This document shows, piece after piece, positions 1 through 15,000 of a DNA stretch of 64,000 nt. The notes under the pieces are model-generated. The model was given only the letters and a program-made list of their open reading frames with translations, ran no database searches and was not told where the DNA came from. Origin of the DNA: Salvelinus alpinus. Taxonomy: Eukaryota > Chordata > Actinopteri > Salmoniformes > Salmonidae. How positions within the stretch are numbered: position 1 is the first letter of the stretch; each line of letters starts with the position of its first letter. The translations under genes were made by a program, and so were the position numbers. The stretch is from contig NC_092089.1 of assembly GCF_045679555.1 (NCBI RefSeq), positions 7,599,051 through 7,663,050 on the forward strand, written 5' to 3'.

Positions 1-3000
1 TCAGGGTTATAGTAGATATGGTCTATAGTAGATGTGGTCAGGGTTATAGTAGATGTGGTCAGGGTTATAGTTGATGTGGTCAGGGTTATAGTAGATGTGG
101 TCAGGGTTATAGTAGATGTGTTCTATAGTAGATATGGTCTATAGTAGATGTGGTCAGGGTTATAGTAGATGTGGTCAGGGTTATAGTTGATGTGGCCAGG
201 GTTATAGTAGATGTGGTCAGGGTTATAGTAGATGTGGTCAGGGTTATAGTAGATGTGGTCAGGGTTATAGTTGATGTGGCCAGGGTTATAGTAGACGTGG
301 TCAGGGTTATAGTAGATCTGGTCTATAGTAGATGTGGTCAGGGTTATAGTAGATGTGGTCAGGGTTATAGTCGATGTGGTCAGGGTTATAGTCGATGTAG
401 TCAGGATAATAGTAGATGTGGTCAGGATAATAGTAGATGTGGTCAGGGTTATAGTAGATGTGGTTTATAGTAAATGTGGTCTATAGTAGATGTGGTCAGG
501 GTTATAATAGATGTGGTCAGGGTTATAGTAGATGTGGTCAGGGTTATAGTAGATGTGGCCTATAGTAGATGTGGTCAGGGTTATAGTTGATGTGGTCAGG
601 GTTATAGTAGATGTGGTCAGGGTTATAGTAGATGTGGTCAGGGTTATAGTTGATGTGGTCAGGGTTATAGTAGATGTGGTCAGGGTTATAGTAGATGTGG
701 TCAGGGTTATAGTTGATGTGGTCAGGGTTATAGTAGATGTGGTCTATAGTAGATGTGGTCAGGGTTATAATAGATGTGGTCAGGGTTATAGTAGATGTGG
801 TCACGGTTATAATAGATGTGGTCAGGGTTATAGTAGATGTGGTCAGGGTTATAGTAGATGTGGTCAGGGTTATAGTTGATGTGGTCAGGGTTATAGTAGA
901 TGTGGTCTATAGTAGATGTGGTCAGGGTTATAGTTGATGTGGTCAGGGTTATAGTAGATATGGTCTATAGTAGATCTGGTCAGGGTTATAGTAGATATGG
1001 TCAGGGTTAAAGTAGATGTGGTCAGGGTTATAGTAGATGTGGTCTATAGTAGATCTGGTCTATATTAGATGTGGTCAGGGTTATAGTAGATGTGGTCAGG
1101 GTTATAGTAGATGTGGTCAGGGTTATAGTAGATGTGGTCAGGGTTATAGTAGATGTGGTCAGGGTTATAGTCGATGTGGTCAGGATAATAGTAGATGTGG
1201 TCAGGATAATAGTAGATGTGGTCAGGGTTATAGTAGATGTGGTCTATAGTAGATGCGGTCAGGGTTATAATAGATGTGGTCAGGGTTATAGTAGATGTGG
1301 TCAGGGTTATAGTAGATGTGGTCAGGGTTATAGTAGATGTGGTCAGGGTTATAGTAGATCTGGTCTATAGTAGATGTGGTCAGGGTTATAGTAGATGTGG
1401 TCAGGGTTATAGTAGATGTGGTCAGGGTTATAGTAGATGTGGTGTATAGTAGATGTGGTCAGGGTTATAGTCGATGTGGTCAGGGTTATAGTCGATGTGG
1501 TCAGGGTTATAGTAGATGTGGTCAGGGTTATAGTAGATGTGGTGTATAGTAGATGTGGTCAGGGTTAGAGTAGATGTGGCCAGGGTTATAGTAGATGTGG
1601 CCAGGGTTATAGTAGATGTGGCCAGGGTTATAGTAGATGTGGCCAGGGTTATAGTAGATATGGTCTATAGTAGATGTGGTCAGGGTTATAGTCGATGTGG
1701 TCAGGGTTATAGTCGATGTGGTCAGGGTTATAGTAGATGTGGTCAGGGTTATAGTCGATGTGGTCAGGGTTATAGTAGATGTGGTCAGGGTTATAGTCGA
1801 TGTAGTCAGGATAATAGTAGATGTGGTCAGGATAATAGTAGATGTGGTCAGGGTTATAGTAGATGTGGTTTATAGTAAATGTGGTCTATAGTAGATGTGG
1901 TCAGGGTTATAATAGATGTGGTCAGGGTTATAGTAGATGTGGTCAGGGTTATAGTAGATGTGGTCAGGGTTATAGTAGATGTGTTCAGGGTTATAGTAGA
2001 TGTGGTCTATAGTAGATGTGGTCAGGGTTATAGTAGATGTGGTCAGGGTTATAGTAGATCTGGTCTATAGTAGATCTGGTCTATATTAGATGTGGTCAGG
2101 GTTATAGTAGATGTGGTCAGGGTTATAGTAGATATGGTCTATAGTAGATGTGGTCAGGGTTATAGTAGATATGGTCAGGGTTATAGTAGATGTGGTCAGG
2201 GTTATAGTAGATGTGGTCAGGGTTATAGTAGATCTGGTCTATAGTAGATATGGTCTATATTAGATGTGGTCAGGGTTATAGTAGATGTGGTCAGGGTTAT
2301 AGTAGATGTGGTCAGGGTTATAGTAGATATGGTCTATAGTAGATGTGGTCAGGGTTATAGTAGATGTGGTCAGGGTTATAGTAGATGTGGTCAGGGTTAT
2401 AGTAGATATGGTCTATAGTAGATGTGGTCAGGGTTATAGTCGATGTGGTCAGGGTTATAGTAGATGTGGTCAGGGTTATAGTAGATGTGGTGTATAGTAG
2501 ATGTGGTCAGGGTTAGAGTAGATGTGGCCAGGGTTATAGTAGATGTGGCCAGGGTTATAGTAGATGTGGCCAGGGTTATAGTAGATATGGTCTATAGTAG
2601 ATGTGGTCAGGGTTATAGTCGATGTGGTCAGGGTTATAGTCGATGTGGTCAGGGTTATAGTAGATGTGGTCAGGGTTATAGTCGATGTGGTCAGGGTTAT
2701 AGTAGATGTGGTCAGGGTTATAGTCGATGTAGTCAGGATAATAGTAGATGTGGTCAGGATAATAGTAGATGTGGTCAGGGTTATAGTAGATGTGGTTTAT
2801 AGTAAATGTGGTCTATAGTAGATGTGGTCAGGGTTATAGTAGATGTGGTCAGGGTTATAGTAGATGTGGTCAGGGTTATAGTAGATGTGGTCAGGGTTAT
2901 AGTAGATGTGTTCAGGGTTATAGTAGATGTGGTCTATAGTAGATGTGGTCAGGGTTATAGTAGATGTGGTCAGGGTTATAGTAGATCTGGTCTATAGTAG

Positions 3001-6000
3001 ATCTGGTCTATATTAGATGTGGTCAGGGTTATAGTAGATATGGTCTATAGTAGATGTGGTCAGGGTTATAGTAGATGTGGTCAGGGTTATAGTAGATGTG
3101 GTCAGGGTTATAGTAGATGTGGTCAGGGTTATAGTAGATCTGGTCTATAGTAGATATGGTCTATATTAGATGTGGTCAGGGTTATAGTAGATGTGGTCAG
3201 GGTTATAGTAGATGTGGTCAGGGTTATAGTAGATATGGTCTATAGTAGATGTGGTCAGGGTTATAGTAGATGTGGTCAGGGTTATAGTAGATGTGGTCAG
3301 GGTTATAGTAGATATGGTCTATAGTAGATGTGGTCAGGGTTATAGTAGATGTGGTCAGGGTTATAATCGATGTGGTCAGGGTTATAGTAGATGTGGTCAG
3401 GGTTATAGTAGATGTGGTCAGGGTTATAGTCGGTGTGGTCAGGGTTATAGTCGATGTGGTCAGGGTTATAGTAGATGTGGTCAGGGTTATAGTAGATGTG
3501 GTCAGGGTTATAGTAGATGTGGTCAGGGTTATAGTAGATGTGGTCAGGGTTATAGTAGATGTGGTCAGGGTTATAGTAGATGTGGTCTATATTAGATGTG
3601 TTCAGGGTTATAGTAGATGTGGTCAGGGTTATAGTAGATGTGGTCAGGGTTATAGTAGATGTGGTCAGGGTTATAGTCGATGTGGTCAGGGTTATAGTAG
3701 ATGTGGTCAGGGTTATAGTAGATGTGGTCAGGGTTATAGTAGATGTGGTCTATATTAGATGTGTTCAGGGTTATAGTAGATGTGGTCAGGGTTATAGTAG
3801 ATGTGGTCAGGGTTATAGTAGATGTGGTCAGGGTTATAGTCGATGTGGTCAGGGTTATAGTCGATGTGGTCAGGGTTATAGTCGATGTGGTCAGGGTTAT
3901 AGTCGATGTAGTCAGGATAATAGTAGATGTGGTCAGGATAATAGTAGATGTGGTCAGGGTTATAGTAGATGTGGTTTATAGTAAATGTGGTCTATAGTAG
4001 ATGCGGTCAGGGTTATAATAGATGTGGTCAGGGTTATAGTAGATGTGGTCAGGGTTATAGTAGATGTGGTCAGGGTTATAGTAGATGTGGTCAGGGTTAT
4101 AGTAGATGTGGTCAGGGTTATAGTAGATGTGGTCAGGGTTATAGTAGATGTGGTCAGGGTTATAGTAGATGTGGTCAGGGTTATAGTAGATGTGGTGTAT
4201 AGTAGATGTGGTCAGGGTTATAGTAGATGTGGCCAGGGTTATAGTAGATGTGGCCAGGGTTATAGTAGATATGGTCTATAGTAGATGTGGTCAGGGTTAT
4301 AGTAGATTTGGTCTTTAGTAGATGTGGTCAGGGTTATAGTAGAGGTGGTCTATAGTAGATGTGGTCAGGGTTATAGTTGATGTGGTCAGGGTTATAGTAG
4401 ATGTGGTCTATAGTAGATGTGGTCAGGGTTATAGTTGATGTGGTCAGGGTTATAGTAGATATGGTCTATAGTAGATCTGGTCTATAGTAGATGTGGTCAG
4501 GGTTAAAGTAGATTTCGTCAGGGTTAAAGTAGATATGGTCTATAGTAGATCTTGTCTATAGTAGATGTGGTCACGGTTATAGTAGATGTGGTCAGGGTTA
4601 TAGTAGATGTGGTCAGGATTAAAGTAGATTTCGTCAGGGTTAAAGTAGATATGGTCTATAGTAGATCTTGTCTATAGTAGATGTGGTCAGGGTTAAAGTA
4701 GATTTCGTCAGGGTTAAAGTAGATATGGTCTATAGTAGATCTTGTCTATAGTAGATGTGGTCAGGGTTAAAGTAGATTTCGTCAGGGTTAAAGTAGATAT
4801 GGTCTATAGTAGATCTTGTCTATAGTAGATGTGGTCACGGTTATAGTAGATGTGGTCACGGTTATAGTAGATGTGGTCAGGGTTATAGTAGATGTGGTCA
4901 GGGTTATAGTAGATATGGTCTATAGTAGATGTGGTCAGGGTTATAGTAGATGTGGTCAGGGTTATAGTTGATGTGGTCAGGGTTATAGTAGATGTGGTCA
5001 GGGTTATAGTAGATGTGTTCTATAGTAGATATGGTCTATAGTAGATGTGGTCAGGGTTATAGTAGATGTGGTCAGGGTTATAGTTGATGTGGCCAGGGTT
5101 ATAGTAGATGTGGCCAGGGTTATAGTAGATGTGGTCAGGGTTATAGTAGATGTGGTCAGGGTTATAGTAGATGTGGTCAGGGTTATAGTTGATGTGGCCA
5201 GGGTTATAGTAGACGTGGTCAGGGTTATAGTAGATCTGGTCTATAGTAGATGTGGTCAGGGTTATAGTAGATGTGGTCAGGGTTATAGTCGATGTGGTCA
5301 GGGTTATAGTCGATGTAGTCAGGATAATAGTAGATGTGGTCAGGATAATAGTAGATGTGGTCAGGGTTATAGTAGATGTGGTTTATAGTAAATGTGGTCT
5401 ATAGTAGATGTGGTCAGGGTTATAATAGATGTGGTCAGGGTTATAGTAGATGTGGTCAGGGTTATAGTAGATGTGGCCTATAGTAGATGTGGTCAGGGTT
5501 ATAGTTGATGTGGTCAGGGTTATAGTAGATGTGGTCAGGGTTATAGTAGATGTGGTCAGGGTTATAGTTGATGTGGTCAGGGTTATAGTAGATGTGGTCA
5601 GGGTTATAGTAGATGTGGTCAGGGTTATAGTTGATGTGGTCAGGGTTATAGTAGATGTGGTCTATAGTAGATGTGGTCAGGGTTATAATAGATGTGGTCA
5701 GGGTTATAGTAGATGTGGTCACGGTTATAATAGATGTGGTCAGGGTTATAGTAGATGTGGTCAGGGTTATAGTAGATGTGGTCAGGGTTATAGTTGATGT
5801 GGTCAGGGTTATAGTAGATGTGGTCTATAGTAGATGTGGTCAGGGTTATAGTTGATGTGGTCAGGGTTATAGTAGATATGGTCTATAGTAGATCTGGTCA
5901 GGGTTATAGTAGATATGGTCAGGGTTAAAGTAGATGTGGTCAGGGTTATAGTAGATGTGGTCTATAGTAGATCTGGTCTATATTAGATGTGGTCAGGGTT

Positions 6001-9000
6001 ATAGTAGATGTGGTCAGGGTTATAGTAGATGTGGTCAGGGTTATAGTAGATGTGGTCAGGGTTATAGTAGATGTGGTCAGGGTTATAGTCGATGTGGTCA
6101 GGATAATAGTAGATGTGGTCAGGATAATAGTAGATGTGGTCAGGGTTATAGTAGATGTGGTCTATAGTAGATGCGGTCAGGGTTATAATAGATGTGGTCA
6201 GGGTTATAGTAGATGTGGTCAGGGTTATAGTAGATGTGGTCAGGGTTATAGTAGATGTGGTCAGGGTTATAGTAGATCTGGTCTATAGTAGATGTGGTCA
6301 GGGTTATAGTAGATGTGGTCAGGGTTATAGTAGATGTGGTCAGGGTTATAGTAGATGTGGTGTATAGTAGATGTGGTCAGGGTTATAGTAGATGTGGTCA
6401 GGGTTATAGTCGATGTGGTCAGGGTTATAGTAGATGTGGTCAGGGTTATAGTAGATGTGGTGTATAGTAGATGTGGTCAGGGTTAGAGTAGATGTGGCCA
6501 GGGTTATAGTAGATGTGGCCAGGGTTATAGTAGATGTGGCCAGGGTTATAGTAGATGTGGCCAGGGTTATAGTAGATATGGTCTATAGTAGATGTGGTCA
6601 GGGTTATAGTCGATGTGGTCAGGGTTATAGTCGATGTGGTCAGGGTTATAGTAGATGTGGTCAGGGTTATAGTAGATGTGGTCAGGGTTATAGTCGATGT
6701 GGTCAGGGTTATAGTAGATGTGGTCAGGGTTATAGTCGATGTAGTCAGGATAATAGTAGATGTGGTCAGGATAATAGTAGATGTGGTCAGGGTTATAGTA
6801 GATGTGGTTTATAGTAAATGTGGTCTATAGTAGATGTGGTCAGGGTTATAATAGATGTGGTCAGGGTTATAGTAGATGTGGTCAGGGTTATAGTAGATGT
6901 GGTCAGGGTTATAGTAGATGTGTTCAGGGTTATAGTAGATGTGGTCTATAGTAGATGTGGTCAGGGTTATAGTAGATGTGGTCAGGGTTATAGTAGATCT
7001 GGTCTATAGTAGATCTGGTCTATATTAGATGTGGTCAGGGTTATAGTAGATGTGGTCAGGGTTATAGTAGATATGGTCTATAGTAGATGTGGTCAGGGTT
7101 ATAGTAGATATGGTCAGGGTTATAGTAGATGTGGTCAGGGTTATAGTAGATGTGGTCAGGGTTATAGTAGATCTGGTCTATAGTAGATATGGTCTATATT
7201 AGATGTGGTCAGGGTTATAGTAGATGTGGTCAGGGTTATAGTAGATGTGGTCAGGGTTATAGTAGATATGGTCTATAGTAGATGTGGTCAGGGTTATAGT
7301 AGATGTGGTCAGGGTTATAGTAGATGTGGTCAGGGTTATAGTAGATATGGTCTATAGTAGATGTGGTCAGGGTTATAGTCGATGTGGTCAGGGTTATAGT
7401 CGATGTGGTCAGGGTTATAGTAGATGTGGTGTATAGTAGATGTGGTCAGGGTTAGAGTAGATGTGGCCAGGGTTATAGTAGATGTGGCCAGGGTTATAGT
7501 AGATGTGGCCAGGGTTATAGTAGATATGGTCTATAGTAGATGTGGTCAGGGTTATAGTCGATGTGGTCAGGGTTATAGTCGATGTGGTCAGGGTTATAGT
7601 AGATGTGGTCAGGGTTATAGTCGATGTGGTCAGGGTTATAGTAGATGTGGTCAGGGTTATAGTCGATGTAGTCAGGATAATAGTAGATGTGGTCAGGATA
7701 ATAGTAGATGTGGTCAGGGTTATAGTAGATGTGGTTTATAGTAAATGTGGTCTATAGTAGATGTGGTCAGGGTTATAATAGATGTGGTCAGGGTTATAGT
7801 AGATGTGGTCAGGGTTATAGTAGATGTGGTCAGGGTTATAGTAGATGTGTTCAGGGTTATAGTAGATGTGGTCTATAGTAGATGTGGTCAGGGTTATAGT
7901 AGATGTGGTCAGGGTTATAGTAGATCTGGTCTATAGTAGATCTGGTCTATATTAGATGTGGTCAGGGTTATAGTAGATGTGGTCAGGGTTATAGTAGATA
8001 TGGTCTATAGTAGATGTGGTCAGGGTTATAGTAGATATGGTCAGGGTTATAGTAGATGTGGTCAGGGTTATAGTAGATGTGGTCAGGGTTATAGTAGATC
8101 TGGTCTATAGTAGATATGGTCTATATTAGATGTGGTCAGGGTTATAGTAGATGTGGTCAGGGTTATAGTAGATGTGGTCAGGGTTATAGTAGATATGGTC
8201 TATAGTAGATGTGGTCAGGGTTATAGTAGATGTGGTCAGGGTTATAGTAGATGTGGTCAGGGTTATAGTAGATATGGTCTATAGTAGATGTGGTCAGGGT
8301 TATAGTAGATGTGGTCAGGGTTATAATCGATGTGGTCAGGGTTATAGTAGATGTGGTCAGGGTTATAGTAGATGTGGTCAGGGTTATAGTAGATGTGGTC
8401 AGGGTTATAGTCGGTGTGGTCAGGGTTATAGTCGATGTGGTCAGGGTTATAGTAGATGTGGTCAGGGTTATAGTAGATGTGGTCAGGGTTATAGTAGATG
8501 TGGTCAGGGTTATAGTAGATGTGGTCAGGGTTATAGTAGATGTGGTCTATATTAGATGTGTTCAGGGTTATAGTAGATGTGGTCAGGGTTATAGTAGATG
8601 TGGTCAGGGTTATAGTAGATGTGGTCAGGGTTATAGTCGATGTGGTCAGGGTTATAGTAGATGTGGTCAGGGTTATAGTAGATGTGGTCAGGGTTATAGT
8701 AGATGTGGTCTATATTAGATGTGTTCAGGGTTATAGTAGATGTGGTCAGGGTTATAGTAGATGTGGTCAGGGTTATAGTAGATGTGGTCAGGGTTATAGT
8801 CGATGTGGTCAGGGTTATAGTCGATGTGGTCAGGGTTATAGTCGATGTGGTCAGGGTTATAGTCGATGTAGTCAGGATAATAGTAGATGTGGTCAGGATA
8901 ATAGTAGATGTGGTCAGGGTTATAGTAGATGTGGTTTATAGTAAATGTGGTCTATAGTAGATGCGGTCAGGGTTATAATAGATGTGGTCAGGGTTATAGT

Positions 9001-12000
9001 AGATGTGGTCAGGGTTATAGTAGATGTGGTCAGGGTTATAGTAGATGTGGTCAGGGTTATAGTAGATGTGGTCAGGGTTATAGTAGATATGGTCTATAGT
9101 AGATCTGGTCTATAGTAGATGTGGTCAGGGTTATAGTAGATGTGGTCAGGGTTATATTAGATGTGGTCAGGGTTATAGTAGATGTGGTCAGGGTTATAGT
9201 AGATGTGGTGTATAGTAGATGTGGTCAGGGTTATAGTAGATGTGGCCAGGGTTATAGTAGATGTGGCCAGGGTTATAGTAGATATGGTCTATAGTAGATG
9301 TGGTCAGGGTTATAGTAGATTTGGTCTTTAGTAGATGTGGTCAGGGTTATAGTAGATGTGGTCTATAGTAGATGTGGTCAGGGTTATAGTTGATGTGGTC
9401 AGGGTTATAGTAGATGTGGTCTATAGTAGATGTGGTCAGGGTTATAGTTGATGTGGTCAGGGTTATAGTAGATATGGTCTATAGTAGATCTGGTCTATAG
9501 TAGATGTGGTCAGGGTTAAAGTAGATTTCGTCAGGGTTAAAGTAGATATGGTCTATAGTAGATCTTGTCTATAGTAGATGTGGTCACGGTTATAGTAGAT
9601 GTGGTCAGGGTTATAGTAGATGTGGTCAGGATTAAAGTAGATTTCGTCAGGGTTAAAGTAGATATGGTCTATAGTAGATCTTGTCTATAGTAGATGTGGT
9701 CAGGGTTAAAGTAGATTTCGTCAGGGTTAAAGTAGATATGGTCTATAGTAGATCTTGTCTATAGTAGATGTGGTCAGGGTTAAAGTAGATTTCGTCAGGG
9801 TTAAAGTAGATATGGTCTATAGTAGATCTTGTCTATAGTAGATGTGGTCACGGTTATAGTAGATGTGGTCACGGTTATAGTAGATGTGGTCAGGGTTATA
9901 GTAGATGTGGTCAGGGTTATAGTAGATATGGTCTATAGTAGATGTGGTCAGGGTTATAGTAGATGTGGTCAGGGTTATAGTTGATGTGGTCAGGGTTATA
10001 GTAGATGTGGTCAGGGTTATAGTAGATGTGTTCTATAGTAGATATGGTCTATAGTAGATGTGGTCAGGGTTATAGTAGATGTGGTCAGGGTTATAGTTGA
10101 TGTGGCCAGTGTTATAGTAGATGTGGTCAGGGTTATAGTAGATGTGGTCAGGGTTATAGTTGATGTGGCCAGGGTTATAGTAGATGTGGTCAGGGTTATA
10201 GTAGATCTGGTCTATAGTAGATGTGGTCAGGGTTATAGTAGATGTGTTCTATAGTAGATGTGGTTTGGGTTATAGTAGATGTGGTCAGGGTTATAGTAGA
10301 AATGGTCTATAGTAGATCTGGTCTATAGTAGATGTGGTCAGGGTTATAGTAGATATGGTCTATAGTAGATCTGGTCTATATTAGATGTGGTCAGGGTTAT
10401 AGTAGATGTGGTCAGGGTTATAGTAGATATGGTCTATAGTAGATGTGGTCAGGGTTATAGTAGATATGGTCTATAGTAGATCTGGTCTATATTAGATGTG
10501 GTCAGGGTTATAGTAGATGTGGTCAGGGTTATAGTAGATGTGGTCTATAGTAGATGTGGTCAGGGTTATAATAGATGTGGTCTATAGTAGATGTGGTCAG
10601 GGTTAAAGTAGATGTGGTCAGGGTTATAGTAGATGTGGTCAGGGTTATATTAGATGTGGTCAGGTTTATATTAGATGTGGTCAGGGTTATAGTAGATGTG
10701 GTCAGGGTTATAGTAGATATGGTCTGTAGTAGATGTGGTCTATAGTCGATGTGGTCAGGGTTATAGTAGATGTGGTCAGGGTTATAGTAGATGTGGTCAG
10801 GATTGTAGTAGATATGGTCTGTAGTAGATGTGGTCTATAGTAGATGTGGTCAGGGTTATAGTCGATGTGGTCAGGGTTATAGTAGATGTGGTCAGGGTTA
10901 TTGTAGATGTGGTCTATAGCAGATGTGGTCTATAGTCGATGTGGTCAGGGATATAGTAGATGTGGTCAGGGTTAAAGTAGATATGGTCTATAGTAGATGT
11001 GGTCTATAGGCGATGTGGCCAGGGTTATAGTAGATATGGTCTGTAGTAGATGTGGTCTATAGTAGATGTGGTCAGGGTTATAGTAGATGTGGTCAGGGTT
11101 ATAGTAGATGTGGTCAGGATTGTAGTAGATATGGTCTGTAGTAGATGTGGTCTATAGTAGATGTGGTCAGGGTTATAGTCGATGTGGTCAGGGTTATAGT
11201 AGATGTGGTCAGGGTTATTGTAGATGTGGTCTATAGTAGATGTGGTCTATAGTCGATGTGGTCAGGGATATAGTAGATGTGGTCAGGGTTAAAGTAGATA
11301 TGGTCTATAGTAGATGTGGTCTATAGGCGATGTGGTCAGGGTTATAGTAGATGTGGTCAGGGTTATAGTAGATGTGGTCAGGGTTATAGTAGATGTGGTC
11401 TATAGTAGATGTGGTCAGGGTTATAGTAGATGTGGTCAGGGTTATAGTAGATGTGGTCAGGGTTATAGTAGATGTGGTCAGGGTTATAGTCGATGTAGTC
11501 AGGATTATAGTAGATGTAGTCAGGATTATAGTAGATGTGGTCAGGATAATAGTAGATGTGGTCAGGGTTATAGTAGATGTGGTTTATAGTAAATGTGGTC
11601 TATAGTAGATGTGGTCAGGGTTATAATAGATGTGGTCAGGGTTATAGTAGATGTGGTCAGGGTTATAGTAGATGTGGTCAGGGTTATAGTAGATGTGGTC
11701 AGGGTTATAGTAGATGTGGTCAGGGTTATAGTAGATGTGGTCAGTGTTATAGTAGATATGGTCTATAGTAGATCTGGTCTATAGTAGATGTGGTCAGGGT
11801 TATAGTAGATGTGGTCAGGGTTATAGTAGATGTGGTCAGGGTTATAGTAGATATGGTCAGGGTTATAGTAGATGTGGTCAGGGTTATAGTAGATTTGGTC
11901 TATAGTAGATGTGGTCAGGGTTATAGTAGATGTGGTCAGTGTTATAGTAGATATGGTCTATAGTAGATCTGGTCTATAGTAGATGTGGTCAGGGTTATAG

Positions 12001-15000
12001 TAGCTGTGGTCAGGGTTATAGTAGATATGGTCTATAGTAGATCTGGTCAGGGTTATAGTAGATATGGTCAGGGTTAAAGTAGATGTGGTCAGGGTTATAG
12101 TAGATGTGGTCTATAGTAGATGTGGTCTATATTAGATGTGGTCAGGGTTATAGTAGATGTGGTCTATAGTAGATGTGGTCAGGGTTATAATCGATGTGGT
12201 CAGGGTTATAGTAGATGTGGTCAGGGTTATAGTAGATGTGGTCAGGGTTATAGTAGATGTGGTCAGGGTTATAGTAGATATGGTCTATAGTAGATCTGGT
12301 CTATAGTAGATGTGGTCAGGGTTAAAGTAGATGTGGTCAGGGTTATAGTAGATGTGGTCAGGGTTATAGTAGATGTGGTCAGGGTTATAGTAGATGTGGT
12401 CAGGGTTATAGTAGAGGTGGTGTATAGTAGATGTGGTCAGGGTTATAGTCGATGTAGTCAGGATTATAGTAGATGTAGTCAGGATTATAGTAGATGTGGT
12501 CAGGATAATAGTAGATGTGGTCAGGGTTATAGTAGATGTGGTTTATAGTAAATGTGGTCTATAGTAGATGTGGTCAGGGTTATAATAAATGTGTTCAGGG
12601 TTATAATAGATGTGGTCAGGGTTATAGTAGATGTGGCCAGGGTTATAGTAGATGTGGTCAGGGTTATAATAAATGTGGTCAGGGTTATAGTAGATGTGGT
12701 CAGGGTTATAGTAGATGTGGTCTATAGTAGATGTGGTCAGGGTTATAGTTGATGTGGTCAGGGTTATAGTAGATATGGTCTATAGTAGATGTGGTCAGGG
12801 TTATAGTAGATGTGGTCAGTGTTATAGTAGATATGGTCTATAGTAGATCTGGTCTATAGTAGATGTGGTCAGGGTTATAGTAGCTGTGGTCAGGGTTATA
12901 GTAGATATGGTCTATAGTAGATCTGGTCAGGGTAATAGTAGATATGGTCAGGGTTAAAGTAGATGTGGTCAGGGTTATAGTAGATGTGGTCTATTGTAGA
13001 TGTGGTCTATAGTAGATGTGGTCAGGGTTATAATCGATGTGGTCAGGGTTATAATCGATGTGGTCAGGGTTATAATCGATGTGGTCAGGGTTATAGTAGA
13101 TGTGGTCAGGGTTATAGTTGATGTGGTCAGGGTTATAGTAGATGTGGTCTATAGTAGATGTGGTCAGGGTTATAGTAGATGTGGTCTATAGTAGATGTGG
13201 TCAGGGTTATAGTAGATATGGTCTATAGTAGATGTGGTCAGGGTTATAATAGATGTGGTCAGGGTTATAGTAGATGTGGTCAGGGTTATAGTAGATGTGG
13301 TCAGGGTTATAGTAGATGTGGTCAGGGTTATAGTAGATGTGGTCTATAGTAGATTTGGTCAGGGTTATAGTAGATGTGGTCAGGGTTATAGTAGATATGG
13401 TCTATAGTAGATCTTGTCTATATTAGATGTGGTCAGGGTTATAGTAGATGTGGTCAGGGTTATAGTAGATGTGGTCAGGGTTATAGTAGATGTGGTCAGG
13501 GTTATAGTCGATGTGGTCAGGATAATAGTAGATGTGGTCAGGATAATAGTAGATGTGGTCAGGGTTATAGTAGATGTGGTCTATAGTAGATGCGGTCAGG
13601 GTTATAATAGATGTGGTCAGGGTTATAGTAGATGTGGTCAGGGTTATAGTAGATGTGGTCAGGGTTATAGTAGATATGGTCTATAGTAGATCTGGTCTAT
13701 AGTAGATGTGGTCAGGGTTATAGTAGATGTGGTCAGGGTTATAGTAGATGTGGTCAGGGTTATAGTAGATGTGGTCAGGGTTATAGTAGATGTGGTGTAT
13801 AGTAGATGTGGTCAGGGTTATAGTAGATGTGGCCAGGGTTATAGTAGATGTGGCCAGGGTTATAGTAGATGTGGCCAGGGTTATAGTAGATGTGGCCAGG
13901 GTTATAGTAGATATGGTCTATAGTAGATGTGGTCAGGGTTATAGTAGATTTGGTCTTTAGTAGATGTGGTCAGGGTTATAGTAGATGTGGTCTATAGTAG
14001 ATGTGGTCAGGGTTATAGTTGATGTGGTCAGGGTTATAGTAGATGTGGTCTATAGTAGATGTGGTCAGGGTTATAGTTGATGTGGTCAGGGTTATAGTAG
14101 ATATGGTCTATAGTAGATCTGGTCTATAGTAGATGTGGTCAGGGTTAAAGTAGATTTCGTCAGGGTTAAAGTAGATATGGTCTATAGTAGATCTTGTCTA
14201 TAGTAGATGTGGTCACGGTTATAGTAGATGTGGTCAGGGTTATAGTAGATGTGGTCAGGATTAAAGTAGATTTCGTCAGGGTTAAAGTAGATATGGTCTA
14301 TAGTAGATCTTGTCTATAGTAGATGTGGTCAGGGTTAAAGTAGATTTCGTCAGGGTTAAAGTAGATATGGTCTATAGTAGATCTTGTCTATAGTAGATGT
14401 GGTCAGGGTTAAAGTAGATTTCGTCAGGGTTAAAGTAGATATGGTCTATAGTAGATCTTGTCTATAGTAGATGTGGTCACGGTTATAGTAGATGTGGTCA
14501 CGGTTATAGTAGATGTGGTCAGGGTTATAGTAGATGTGGTCAGGGTTATAGTAGATATGGTCTATAGTAGATGTGGTCAGGGTTATAGTAGATGTGGTCA
14601 GGGTTATAGTTGATGTGGTCAGGGTTATAGTAGATGTGGTCAGGGTTATAGTAGATGTGTTCTATAGTAGATATGGTCTATAGTAGATGTGGTCAGGGTT
14701 ATAGTAGATGTGGTCAGGGTTATAGTTGATGTGGCCAGGGTTATAGTAGATGTGGTCAGGGTTATAGTAGATGTGGTCAGGGTTATAGTTGATGTGGCCA
14801 GGGTTATAGTAGATGTGGTCAGGGTTATAGTAGATCTGGTCTATAGTAGATGTGGTCAGGGTTATAGTAGATGTGTTCTATAGTAGATGTGGTTTGGGTT
14901 ATAGTAGATGTGGTCAGGGTTATAGTAGATATGGTCTATAGTAGATCTGGTCTATAGTAGATGTGGTCAGGGTTATAGTAGATATGGTCTATATTAGATG